Shown here in pieces: positions 16,064 to 24,061 of a stretch of DNA of 64,000 bases. A program made the position numbers and the translations under genes. Position 1 is the first letter of the stretch. Each line of letters begins with the position of its first letter. Under the pieces are notes generated by a model. It saw nothing but the letters and a program-made list of their open reading frames with translations, was not told the origin of the DNA and did not search any database. Source of the DNA: Arthrobacter citreus (GTDB taxonomy: Bacteria; Actinomycetota; Actinomycetes; Actinomycetales; Micrococcaceae); contig NZ_VTFV01000004.1 of the NCBI RefSeq assembly GCF_009192745.1, positions 248,001-312,000 on the forward strand, written 5' to 3'.

Positions 16064-17521
16064 ATGGCATCCGGAACTTTCATTTCCAACGACTACCGCG
16101 CTTCCAACGGCGAAGTGCAGGAGCTCATCAACCCCGCCACCGGCGAAGTCTCAGGCACGCTGACCGCGTCCTCAGTGAACGACGTCGACTCCGCCGTCGC
16201 GGCCGCCCGCGGCGCCGCCCCGGGCTGGGCTGCGCAGACCCCGGGACAGCGTGCCCGTGTGCTGCTGAAGCTGGCCGATGCACTGGAGGAAGATGCCGAA
16301 ACGCTCACCGAGCGTGAAGTGACGGAAGGCGGCAAGCCCTGGACTACGGTGCTGGACGGCGAGATTCCGTTCGGAGCGGATAACCTGCGCTTCTTCGCCG
16401 GCGCGGCACGGTCCGTGGACGGCACCGGCGCCGGTATGTTCTCCGACGGCTACACCTCCATGATGGTCCGCCGGCCGGTAGGCGTGGTTGCCGGCATCAC
16501 CCCATGGAACTTCCCGCTGATCATGGCCCTGTGGAAGGCCGGGCCCGCCCTGGCGGCCGGAAACACCGTGATCCTCAAACCCGCCCCGTTGACTCCCGGC
16601 TCCACGCTCCGCCTGGCCGAGCTGGCTGCTGCTGCCGGGCTGCCGGCAGGGGTGCTGAACGTGGTGACCGGCGGCGGGGACATCGGTTCGGCGCTGGCCG
16701 GGCACCGCGGTGTTGACATGGTTTCCGTGACCGGTTCCACCGCCACCGGCCGCGCCGTGATGCAGGGCGCGGTCAAGGACGTCAAGCGTGTGCACCTGGA
16801 GCTGGGCGGCAAGGCCCCTGCCCTGGTCTTCGCCGACGCCGACGTGGCACAGATGGCACGCGCCGTCGCCCTGGGTGCCACCTACAACACGGGCCAGGAC
16901 TGCACCGCCGCCACCCGTGTGTACATCCACCGCAGCATTTTCGACGACGCCATAGCCGCCCTGCGCACTGAGCTCAAAGGCATTGTCATCGGCGACCCGC
17001 ATGACCCGGCCACCCACATCGGCCCGCTGATCTCGGCAGCGCACCGCGAGAAGGTTGCCGGGTTTGTGCAGCGCGCGGTCGACGGCGGCGCCGAAGCACT
17101 GGAGGGCGGCTCACCCATGGCGGGTCCGGGCTTCTACTTCCCGCCCACCCTTGTGGTGGGTGCTGGGCAGTCCTCGGAACTGGTGCAGGGCGAGATCTTC
17201 GGCCCGGTACTGGTGGCCCTGCCCTTCGACACCGAGGACGACGCCGTCGCGCTGGCCAACGACAGCGCCTACGGGCTAGCGTCCTCCGTCTGGACCGCCG
17301 ACGTCGGGCGTGCCATCCGCGTCAGCCACCAGCTGGAGGTGGGCGTCACCTGGATCAACGACCACCTGCCGCTCGCCTCGGAGGCTCCGCACGGCGGAGT
17401 GAAGGGATCAGGCTTCGGCAAGGACATGAGCATCGAGCCCCTCCTGGATTACTCCGTGACCCGCCACCTGATGATCCGCCACGCGGTGCCGCCGGAAACC
17501 ACGGGCTACCGCCCGGCCTGA
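16064..17521 (+). CDS. Aldehyde dehydrogenase, aminobutyraldehyde-type
   Basis: 485-residue NAD(P)-dependent aldehyde dehydrogenase. Catalytic residues are in place: Asn149 in PWNF, Lys172 in LKPAP, Glu246 in ELGGK and the nucleophile Cys280 in GQDC. The sequence around TGQDCTAATRVYIH matches gamma-aminobutyraldehyde/betaine-aldehyde dehydrogenases such as PatD and PuuC. Together with the FAD oxidase 54 bp downstream it would oxidise the aldehyde made from a polyamine. ATG with an AAGGAA site. Confidence 0.9.
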   Translation: MASGTFISNDYRASNGEVQELINPATGEVSGTLTASSVNDVDSAVAAARGAAPGWAAQTPGQRARVLLKLADALEEDAETLTEREVTEGGKPWTTVLDGEIPFGADNLRFFAGAARSVDGTGAGMFSDGYTSMMVRRPVGVVAGITPWNFPLIMALWKAGPALAAGNTVILKPAPLTPGSTLRLAELAAAAGLPAGVLNVVTGGGDIGSALAGHRGVDMVSVTGSTATGRAVMQGAVKDVKRVHLELGGKAPALVFADADVAQMARAVALGATYNTGQDCTAATRVYIHRSIFDDAIAALRTELKGIVIGDPHDPATHIGPLISAAHREKVAGFVQRAVDGGAEALEGGSPMAGPGFYFPPTLVVGAGQSSELVQGEIFGPVLVALPFDTEDDAVALANDSAYGLASSVWTADVGRAIRVSHQLEVGVTWINDHLPLASEAPHGGVKGSGFGKDMSIEPLLDYSVTRHLMIRHAVPPETTGYRPA

Positions 17522-17575
17522 TCCCGCCCCCCCCTGCCTATAACTGCGAACCACCACCGATCGAAAGCAGATACC

Positions 17576-19009
17576 GTGCCAAGCACCACCCCAACCGCCT
17601 ACGACCTTGCCGAAAAGCGCATCCCGGCCGCCGCTGTCACTGCTGCCCTCGCCGCCGCCGTACCCGCCCCGTATTGGCTGGACCGCCCCGAACGCCCGGC
17701 TGCCCTCCCACCGTTGGGATCCCGAATCACCGCCGACCTCGTTGTGGTCGGCGGCGGGTATACCGGGCTGTGGACTGCACTGCTGGCCAAGGAACGCGAT
17801 CCGGCTGCGGCTGTGGTGCTGCTGGAAGGGCAGGAAGTGGGCTGGGCGGCGTCGGGACGCAACGGCGGCTTCGTCTCGGCCAGCCTGACCCACGGTTACA
17901 GCAACGGGGTCAAGCACCTGCCCAAGGAGGTGGACCTGCTCCAGGAAATGGGTGACGAAAACCTGGCAGAGTTCGCCGATACCCTGCAGCGCTACGGGAT
18001 CGACTGCGGCTTTGAGTGGAACGGAACCCTGGCCCTGGCCACGGAGCCGCACCAAGTGGACTGGCTGCGCGAGGAAGCCGAACACGACGGCGTCGAGTTC
18101 TTTGACCGTGAGCAGGTCCAGGCTGAAGTGAAGTCCCCGCTGTACCTGGCCGGGGCCTGGAACAAAAAGGGCAGCGCACTGGTGGATCCGGCACGGCTGG
18201 CCTGGGGCCTGAAACGCGCCTGCTTGGAACTCGGTGTGCAGATCTTCGAGCACTCCCCCGTGCGGTCGCTGGCCAAGTCGGGCCGCGGCGTCGAGGTGAA
18301 GGCCGACGGCGGCACTGTCTCAGCCTCGAAAGTGGCCCTGGCGACGAACGTGTTTCCGTCGCTGCTGCGCCGGGCACGCCTGCACACCGTGCCGGTCTAC
18401 GACTACGCGCTGATGACCGAACCGCTGACCGAGGAGCAGCTTGAATCCATCGGCTGGTCCCGGCGGCAGGGGCTCGACGACGTCGCGAACCGGTTCCACT
18501 ACTACCGCCTCACCGAGGACAACCGCATCCTGTTCGGCGGCTACGACGCGCCGTACCACTTCGGACGGAGCATGAAGCCCGAGTATGACCAGAGCGAGGA
18601 GTCCTTCCGCCGCCTGGCTGCGCACTTCCTGGCGACCTTCCCCCAGCTGGAAGGCATCACCTTCAGCCACAAGTGGGGCGGGGCGATCGATACCTGCAGC
18701 CGCTTCTTCTCCTTCTTCATGAAGGCTTACGGCGGGCGGGTGGCGTACGCGGCCGGATTCACCGGCCTCGGAGTGGGTGCCAGCAGGTTCGCTGCCAATG
18801 TGCTGCTGGATCTGCTGTCCGGGGCCAGGACCCGGCGCACGTCCCTGGAGCTGGTGCGCAAGCTCCCGCTCCCGTTCCCGCCCGAGCCCGTTGCCTGGCT
18901 GGGCGTGAAGATCACTACCGCTGCCATGGTCCGCTCGGACCGGCGGCAGGGCAAGCGGGGCCCGTGGCTGAAACTCATGGACGCCGTCGGCATGGGGTTC
19001 GACTCCTAG
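17576..19009 (+). CDS. FAD-dependent amine oxidase (PuuB/DAO family)
   Basis: 477-residue flavin oxidoreductase of the D-amino-acid-oxidase/glycine-oxidase fold. The dinucleotide-binding motif VVGGGYTGLW lies at about 57-66, with the FAD-contacting GWAASGRNGGF after it; the C-terminal GFTGLGVGASRF closes the FAD site. It resembles gamma-glutamylputrescine oxidase (PuuB/OrdL) more than sarcosine oxidase. It is the last gene of the amine-catabolic run and is followed by a GC-rich terminator. It probably makes the aldehyde consumed by the dehydrogenase upstream. No glutamylputrescine synthetase is seen in the window. Confidence 0.85.
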   Translation: MPSTTPTAYDLAEKRIPAAAVTAALAAAVPAPYWLDRPERPAALPPLGSRITADLVVVGGGYTGLWTALLAKERDPAAAVVLLEGQEVGWAASGRNGGFVSASLTHGYSNGVKHLPKEVDLLQEMGDENLAEFADTLQRYGIDCGFEWNGTLALATEPHQVDWLREEAEHDGVEFFDREQVQAEVKSPLYLAGAWNKKGSALVDPARLAWGLKRACLELGVQIFEHSPVRSLAKSGRGVEVKADGGTVSASKVALATNVFPSLLRRARLHTVPVYDYALMTEPLTEEQLESIGWSRRQGLDDVANRFHYYRLTEDNRILFGGYDAPYHFGRSMKPEYDQSEESFRRLAAHFLATFPQLEGITFSHKWGGAIDTCSRFFSFFMKAYGGRVAYAAGFTGLGVGASRFAANVLLDLLSGARTRRTSLELVRKLPLPFPPEPVAWLGVKITTAAMVRSDRRQGKRGPWLKLMDAVGMGFDS

Positions 19010-19032
19010 CGGGCTTTGCCGGCGTCCCCTTG

Positions 19033-19057
19033 GGGCCCCCTATACCGGGGGCCCTTT
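19033..19057 (+). terminator. GC-rich terminator after amine oxidase
   Basis: Perfect eight-base stem GGGCCCCC/GGGGGCCC around TATACC, followed by TTT, 23 bases after the amine oxidase stop. Confidence 0.65.
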
Positions 19058-19078
19058 GGGCTGCCGGTGCTTCAAGCT

Positions 19079-19122
19079 GCGTGCCTCCTTCGGCCTTATT
19101 CCCCCTCCCGAAGGAGGCACGC
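19079..19122. repeat. 15-bp inverted repeat
   Basis: Perfect 15-base arms (GCGTGCCTCCTTCGG and its complement) with a 14-base loop; no U-tract. It is the second of several hairpins in the 19010-19405 island. Confidence 0.8.
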
Positions 19123-19153
19123 CCCTTCTGGTGTGCGGAACGTTCGGGCGGGT

Positions 19154-19306
19154 GGGTCATCCTTCGGGGAGATACCGCTGCTTTGGGCCCCTTTCATTGA
19201 ACCTGTGGGGAGATACCGTCGTTTTGACGCTTGCAAAGCGACGTCAAGTCCCCGAAGGATTCCGGGAACACCCGCTAAAGAGCGGTATCTCCCCGATGGA
19301 TGACCC
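19154..19306. repeat. 153-bp element with 26-bp terminal inverted repeats
   Basis: Ends are 26-base inverted repeats (19154-19179 and 19281-19306) with one mismatch. Inside is a further copy of GGGGAGATACCG at 19207-19218, an inverted TCCCCGAAGGAT at 19249-19260 that matches the left end, and a small TTGACG/CGTCAA stem. No target-site duplication is visible, and no ORF fills the element. MITE-like or a composite REP element. Confidence 0.75.
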
Positions 19307-19310
19307 GGCA

Positions 19311-19357
19311 CCCGGCAAGGGCAGGGATGTGGATGGCCCGGCCGCCCGGCAAGGGCA
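19311..19357. repeat. 13-bp direct repeats
   Basis: CCCGGCAAGGGCA occurs at 19311-19323 and 19345-19357. Together with the neighbouring hairpins this explains the content of the 400-bp gene-free stretch 19010-19405. Confidence 0.7.
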
Positions 19358-19405
19358 CGGAGGACGCCCGCCGGGACCGGCGTGCCCCTAAGCACGAGCC
19401 CCGGT

Positions 19406-20143
19406 TCAGGCCTGGGCCAGGACCAGCCATCCGCGGGTTGGCGCATACGGCAGGTCCCGGATGTCCACCGCGGTGAATCCGGCCTCGGCAAGGGAGGAGT
19501 GCAGTGCGTCCCGGGTGCGGAAGCGCAGGGTGCTGGTGGAGTCCAGCCTTTCCCCGTCGGATTGGAAAACGGTGGGCGACTCGAAAGTCACCAGCTCACC
19601 GTCGACGCCGGTCACCTCGACCCAGTCCTCGACGAGTCCTTCGGCACCGGCGTCGACCACCTGATGGGAACGTTCCTTCGTCCACCTCTCCCAGGCCCGG
19701 TCCGCCGGGTTCCGGGTCTCGAAAGCGAGCCGCCCTCCCGGCCGGAGGCAGGTGTGAATGGAACGCAGCGTACGAATCCAGTCGGCGTCGGACAGGAAAA
19801 CCTGGGCGACGTTCGCCGTCATGGTGGCGAGGTCAAACCGCTGGTGGTTCGCCGGGTCAGCAGCAGCGTCCGGTGCGGTTCCCACCATCCACCGCACGGC
19901 ACCGGCTCCCGGTTTGGCGCGGGCAACGTCAACGGAAGCCGACGCCGGATCCACACCCAGCACTTCCACCCCCTTCGCAGCGAGCAGGCAGGCGAGCGTC
20001 CCCGTTCCACAGCCGACGTCGAGCACGGCGTTCACGCCAGGCTCAGAGGCCAGGCCAAGATACGTGTCGAGGTCGCTGCGGTCGCCTTCGAGGGCGTCGT
20101 ACACCCGGGCAAGCCTGGGATGGGAGAAGATCGCGTCCGGCAT
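19406..20143 (-). CDS. Class I SAM-dependent methyltransferase
   Basis: 245 residues. Motif I is VLDVGCGTGTLACLLA (about 41-56), the acidic SAM-binding end of strand 2 is VLGVDPAS, and further motifs are FDLATMTANVAQVF and the post-catalytic beta-hairpin with TFESPTVFQSDGE. It belongs to the Methyltransf_25/ubiE-like small-molecule methyltransferases; the substrate is unknown. It is co-directional with mfd, starting 27 bp after mfd ends. Confidence 0.87.
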   Translation of the reverse strand: MPDAIFSHPRLARVYDALEGDRSDLDTYLGLASEPGVNAVLDVGCGTGTLACLLAAKGVEVLGVDPASASVDVARAKPGAGAVRWMVGTAPDAAADPANHQRFDLATMTANVAQVFLSDADWIRTLRSIHTCLRPGGRLAFETRNPADRAWERWTKERSHQVVDAGAEGLVEDWVEVTGVDGELVTFESPTVFQSDGERLDSTSTLRFRTRDALHSSLAEAGFTAVDIRDLPYAPTRGWLVLAQA

Positions 20144-20170
20144 CCCCCGACCTTACAATCCGCTGGGCAC

Positions 20171-23100
20171 TTATTCCTTGAAGATCGCGTCCAGCACCTG
20201 GTGCGCCCACTGCAGCATCTCGGCGTCCTGCAGGTCCCGGCCGCCGATCTTCGCAGTCTTGGGCTTCGGAATCAGGATCGCGTTCAGCGCCGGCTTCACC
20301 TGCGAGCCCGGGTACATCCGCTGCAGGCGCATCACACGGGATTCGGGCAGGTCGCCCGGGGAGAACTTGATGAAGTTGCCCTGCAGCGCGACGTCGGTCA
20401 GGCCGGCGGCGCGGGCATCCACCCGGAACCGGGCGACGTCGATCAGGTTCTTCACTTCCTGCGGCGGCTCGCCGTAGCGGTCCACGAGCTCGGCAAGGAC
20501 TTCGTCGATCGCCTCGTTGGTCAGCGCCGAAGCCAGCTTGCGGTAGGCCTCCAGCCGCAGCCGCTCCCCCGGCACGTACTCGTGCGGCAGGTGCGCGTTG
20601 ACCGGCAGCTCGATCTTCATCTCGGCGGCCTTCTCCTCGGCCTCGCCGCGGAAGTCCGCCACTGCCTCGCCTACCAGCCGGATGTACAGATCGAAGCCGA
20701 CGCCGGCAATGTGCCCGGACTGCTCCCCGCCCAGCAGGTTGCCGGCACCGCGGATTTCGAGGTCCTTCATGGCCAGCTGCATGCCGGCACCGAGTTCGTT
20801 GTGCGCGGCGACGGCTTTCAGCCGCTCCAGCGCCACCTCGCCCAGCGGCTTCTCCGACGGGTACAGGAAGTACGCGTAAGCCCGTTCCCGGCCGCGGCCC
20901 ACACGGCCGCGCAGCTGGTGCAGCTGCGACAGGCCAAAGTGGTCCGCCCGGTCCACGATCAGGGTGTTGGCGTTGGAGATGTCCAGGCCGGTTTCGATGA
21001 TGGTGGTGCACACCAGCACGTCGAAGCGCTTTTCCCAGAAGTCCACGATGATCTGCTCGAGCTTCGCCTCGCTCATCTGGCCGTGGGCGACGGCGATGCG
21101 CGCCTCCGGGACCAGTTCCTGCAGGTGCGCTGCGGTCCGGTCGATCGAGGAGACCCGGTTGTGGACGAAGAACACCTGGCCTTCGCGCATCAGTTCGCGG
21201 CGGATCGCTGCCGAGGCCTGCTTGTCCGTGTACGGGCCAACATAGGTCAGCACCGGGTGCCGCTCTTCCGGCGGGGTGGCCAGCGTGGAGGTTTCCCGGA
21301 TACCGGTAAGGGACATTTCCAGGGTTCGCGGAATCGGCGTCGCACTCATGGCCAATACGTCCACGTTGGTGCGCAGCTTCTTCAGCGCTTCCTTGTGCTC
21401 GACGCCGAAGCGCTGCTCCTCATCCACGATCACCAGGCCGAGGTCCTTGAACTGGACTTCCTGCGAGAGCAGCCGGTGCGTGCCGATAATGACGTCCACG
21501 GACCCGTTCAGCACACCCTCGATCACTTCCTTGGCCTGCTTGGCCGTCTGGAAGCGGGAAAGCGTGGCCACCCGGACCGGGAAACCGGAGAACCGTTCGC
21601 TGAAGGTTTCCATGTGCTGCTGGGCGAGCAGCGTCGTCGGCACCAGCACCGCCACCTGCTTGCCGTCCTGCACTGCCTTGAACGCAGCGCGCACCGCGAT
21701 CTCGGTCTTGCCGTAGCCGACGTCGCCGGAGACCAAGCGGTCCATCGGAACTTCGCGCTCCATGTCCGCCTTGACCTCGTTGATGGTGGTCAGCTGGTCC
21801 GGGGTCTCCACATACGGGAATGCCTCTTCCAGCTCGCGCTGCCACGGGGTGTCCTGCCCGAACGCGTGGCCCTTGGAGGCCATCCGCGCCGAGTAGAGCC
21901 GGATCAGTTCCCCGGCGATTTCCTTGACGGCCTTGCGGGCCTTGGACTTGGTCTTGGCCCAGTCGGAACCGCCCATCTTGGACAGCACCGGGGTTTCGCC
22001 GCCCACATAGCGGGTGATCTGGTCCAGCTGGTCCGTCGGGACGAAAAGCCGGTCCCCCGGCGCCCCGCGCTTGGACGGCGCGTATTCGAGCACCAGGTAC
22101 TCGCGGACGGTCTTGTTCACCCCGGCACCCGTGGCGCGCTGCAGCAGCTCCACGAACCGGCCCACGCCGTGCTGTTCGTGCACCACAAAGTCGCCTTCCT
22201 GCAGCTGCAGGGGGTCGACGGCGTTGCGCCGGCGGGAGGGCATCTTGCGCATGTCCCGGGTGGAGTAGGTGCTGGCCCGGCCCAGCAGGTCCGCCTCGGT
22301 CAGCAGGCCCATCTTGAGGTTGTCGAAGACGAAGCCGCGCCCGGCGCTGGCGGTGGTGATCTCGATGATGCCCGGCTGCGGTTCCGAGTCCAGGGACTCT
22401 ACGCGGGCGGCGGGAATGTCATTGTCGTGGAACAGTTCGGCCAGCCGCGAAGCCGGGCCGGGACCTTCGGTGACGACGACGAGACGCCACTGGTCCTTGA
22501 TGCGGGAGCCGATGAAGTCCATCATCTCCGCGACGTCGCCCTTGTAGCCGCGCGGTTCGCGGGCGTTGATCGTCAGGGTGTCGATGTCCAGGACGGTCTC
22601 ATCGTCCGGGTTGAAGGACGTGATCGCCCACCAGGCGACGTCGTTGGCCAGGGCTGCGGAGCGGGTGTCCGTCAAGGAGCGGAAGCTCGCAGCTTCCAGG
22701 TCCGCACTGAGTCCGGCGGAGAGGTCAACAGGCGCCGCGCCGCCGTCGGACGCTGTGGCCCAGGCTGCGGCGAGGAACTCCTCGTTCGTGGATTCAAGGT
22801 CGTGGGCGCGGGCGCGGACCTTCTCCGGTTCAATGACCACGGAGATTGACCCCGGCGGCAGCTGCGCCATCAGCGGCACCATTTCCTCCACCAGCACAGG
22901 GGCCAGGGATTCCATGCCTTCGACGGCGATGCCCCCGGCGATCTTCTCCAGCATGTCCGCGGCGGCCGGCATCTGGCCCTGCAGTTTCGCGGCGCGGCTC
23001 ATCACATCCGGGGTGATCAGCAGTTCGCGGCACGGCGGGGCGTAGAGCTCCTTGGGGTGGATAACGTGCTCGCCGGTAAGGGTGCGCTGGTCGGCCACGG

Positions 23101-23785
23101 CGAACCAGCGCATCGAATCCACTTCGTCCCCAAAGAAGTCGATGCGGATGGGGTGGTCATCGGTGGGCGGAAAAACGTCCAGGATGCCGCCGCGCACGGC
23201 GAACTCACCGCGGTGGGAGACCATGTCCACCCGGGCGTAGGCGGCGTCGGCGAGCGCCTTGACGACGGCGTCGAACGGGCGTTCATCACCTACCGCCAGG
23301 GAGACCGGCTGCAGGTCGCCCAGCCCTTTGACCAGCGGCTGCACCACGGCGCGGACCGGCGCAACGACGATCCGCACCGGATCGTTCTCCGGGTGCGCAA
23401 GGCGGCGGAGGACGGAGAGCCGGCGGCCTACCGTGTCCGAGCGGGGAGAGAGGCGTTCGTGCGGCAGGGTTTCCCAGCTGGGGAACTCCTCGATGCCGGC
23501 CAGCGGCAGGTAGCTGCGCAGGGCTGCGGCAAGGTCTTCGGCTTCACGCCCCGTGGCAGTGACGGCCAGGACTACGGGAGGTGCGCCGGCAGTGTCCCCC
23601 GAACCGCCGTCGTGCGCTTCTGCCAGCCCGTCCACCATTTCCGCCAGCAGTGCGGCGCGCATTCCCTGCGGCGCACCGATCTCCAGGTCGTGGCTGCGCT
23701 TGGCGGGCGGACGCGCGGCGTGCGCCTTCAAGCGGGAGTAGGACTTGTCCTCGGCGAGGGCGGCGCGCAGACCGTTCAGGCTCAT
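20171..23785 (-). CDS. mfd: Transcription-repair coupling factor
   Basis: 1204-residue Mfd, the ATPase that removes stalled RNA polymerase at lesions and recruits UvrA. Order of domains: UvrB-like N-terminal region (PLAGIEEFPSWETLPHERLSP), a CarD-like RNA polymerase interaction domain (EGDFVVHEQHGVGRFVEL), a RecG-like translocase with Walker A SGDVGYGKTEIAVRAAF and the DEEQ box VIVDEEQRFGVEHKE, the TRG motif region with QLRGRVGRGRERAYAY, and the C-terminal autoinhibitory domain (Mfd D7). I moved the start to the ATG with an AAGGAGATACC site. Long open frames on the opposite strand here are shadows. Confidence 0.97.
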   Translation of the reverse strand: MSLNGLRAALAEDKSYSRLKAHAARPPAKRSHDLEIGAPQGMRAALLAEMVDGLAEAHDGGSGDTAGAPPVVLAVTATGREAEDLAAALRSYLPLAGIEEFPSWETLPHERLSPRSDTVGRRLSVLRRLAHPENDPVRIVVAPVRAVVQPLVKGLGDLQPVSLAVGDERPFDAVVKALADAAYARVDMVSHRGEFAVRGGILDVFPPTDDHPIRIDFFGDEVDSMRWFAVADQRTLTGEHVIHPKELYAPPCRELLITPDVMSRAAKLQGQMPAAADMLEKIAGGIAVEGMESLAPVLVEEMVPLMAQLPPGSISVVIEPEKVRARAHDLESTNEEFLAAAWATASDGGAAPVDLSAGLSADLEAASFRSLTDTRSAALANDVAWWAITSFNPDDETVLDIDTLTINAREPRGYKGDVAEMMDFIGSRIKDQWRLVVVTEGPGPASRLAELFHDNDIPAARVESLDSEPQPGIIEITTASAGRGFVFDNLKMGLLTEADLLGRASTYSTRDMRKMPSRRRNAVDPLQLQEGDFVVHEQHGVGRFVELLQRATGAGVNKTVREYLVLEYAPSKRGAPGDRLFVPTDQLDQITRYVGGETPVLSKMGGSDWAKTKSKARKAVKEIAGELIRLYSARMASKGHAFGQDTPWQRELEEAFPYVETPDQLTTINEVKADMEREVPMDRLVSGDVGYGKTEIAVRAAFKAVQDGKQVAVLVPTTLLAQQHMETFSERFSGFPVRVATLSRFQTAKQAKEVIEGVLNGSVDVIIGTHRLLSQEVQFKDLGLVIVDEEQRFGVEHKEALKKLRTNVDVLAMSATPIPRTLEMSLTGIRETSTLATPPEERHPVLTYVGPYTDKQASAAIRRELMREGQVFFVHNRVSSIDRTAAHLQELVPEARIAVAHGQMSEAKLEQIIVDFWEKRFDVLVCTTIIETGLDISNANTLIVDRADHFGLSQLHQLRGRVGRGRERAYAYFLYPSEKPLGEVALERLKAVAAHNELGAGMQLAMKDLEIRGAGNLLGGEQSGHIAGVGFDLYIRLVGEAVADFRGEAEEKAAEMKIELPVNAHLPHEYVPGERLRLEAYRKLASALTNEAIDEVLAELVDRYGEPPQEVKNLIDVARFRVDARAAGLTDVALQGNFIKFSPGDLPESRVMRLQRMYPGSQVKPALNAILIPKPKTAKIGGRDLQDAEMLQWAHQVLDAIFKE

Positions 23786-23924
23786 TGCGGGGGTATCTCC
23801 TTCAGGGCAGGCAACGCAAGAACCCGAAGCTGGCAATCAACCCCGGGTAGGTAATTCCAGCCTACCCGCTGCCCGGTACCCCGCACCGGGGATACCGCTG
23901 AGGGCGAAGTCTTGTTCCCTTCCC

Positions 23925-23986
23925 CATCGAGATGACAGTTACGGCTCTTTTCAGCGCCGAAAAGAGCCGTAACTGTCATCTCGATG
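23925..23986. repeat. 28-bp inverted repeat related to the 56-bp palindrome
   Basis: 28-base perfect arms (23925-23952 and 23959-23986) around AGCGCC. From its CGAGAT onward the arm matches the palindrome arm at 7381 in 12 of the first 15 positions (CGAGAT, ACAG and AC shared). It lies between the M28 peptidase stop and the mfd start, both on the minus strand, and could act as a terminator-like hairpin, though no U-tract follows. Confidence 0.88.
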
Positions 23987-24061
23987 AAATATGCGGAGCG
24001 CAGCAGCAAGGCCGCCCACAGTTCCCTGTGGACGGCCTTGCCGGGTGGGTGCGAGATGCTG

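Noticed and set aside
19382-22849. A very long open frame on the plus strand
   Set aside because: It lies opposite mfd, whose motifs are complete; the antisense translation is Arg/His/Gly-rich without any domain pattern. High GC makes such shadows common.
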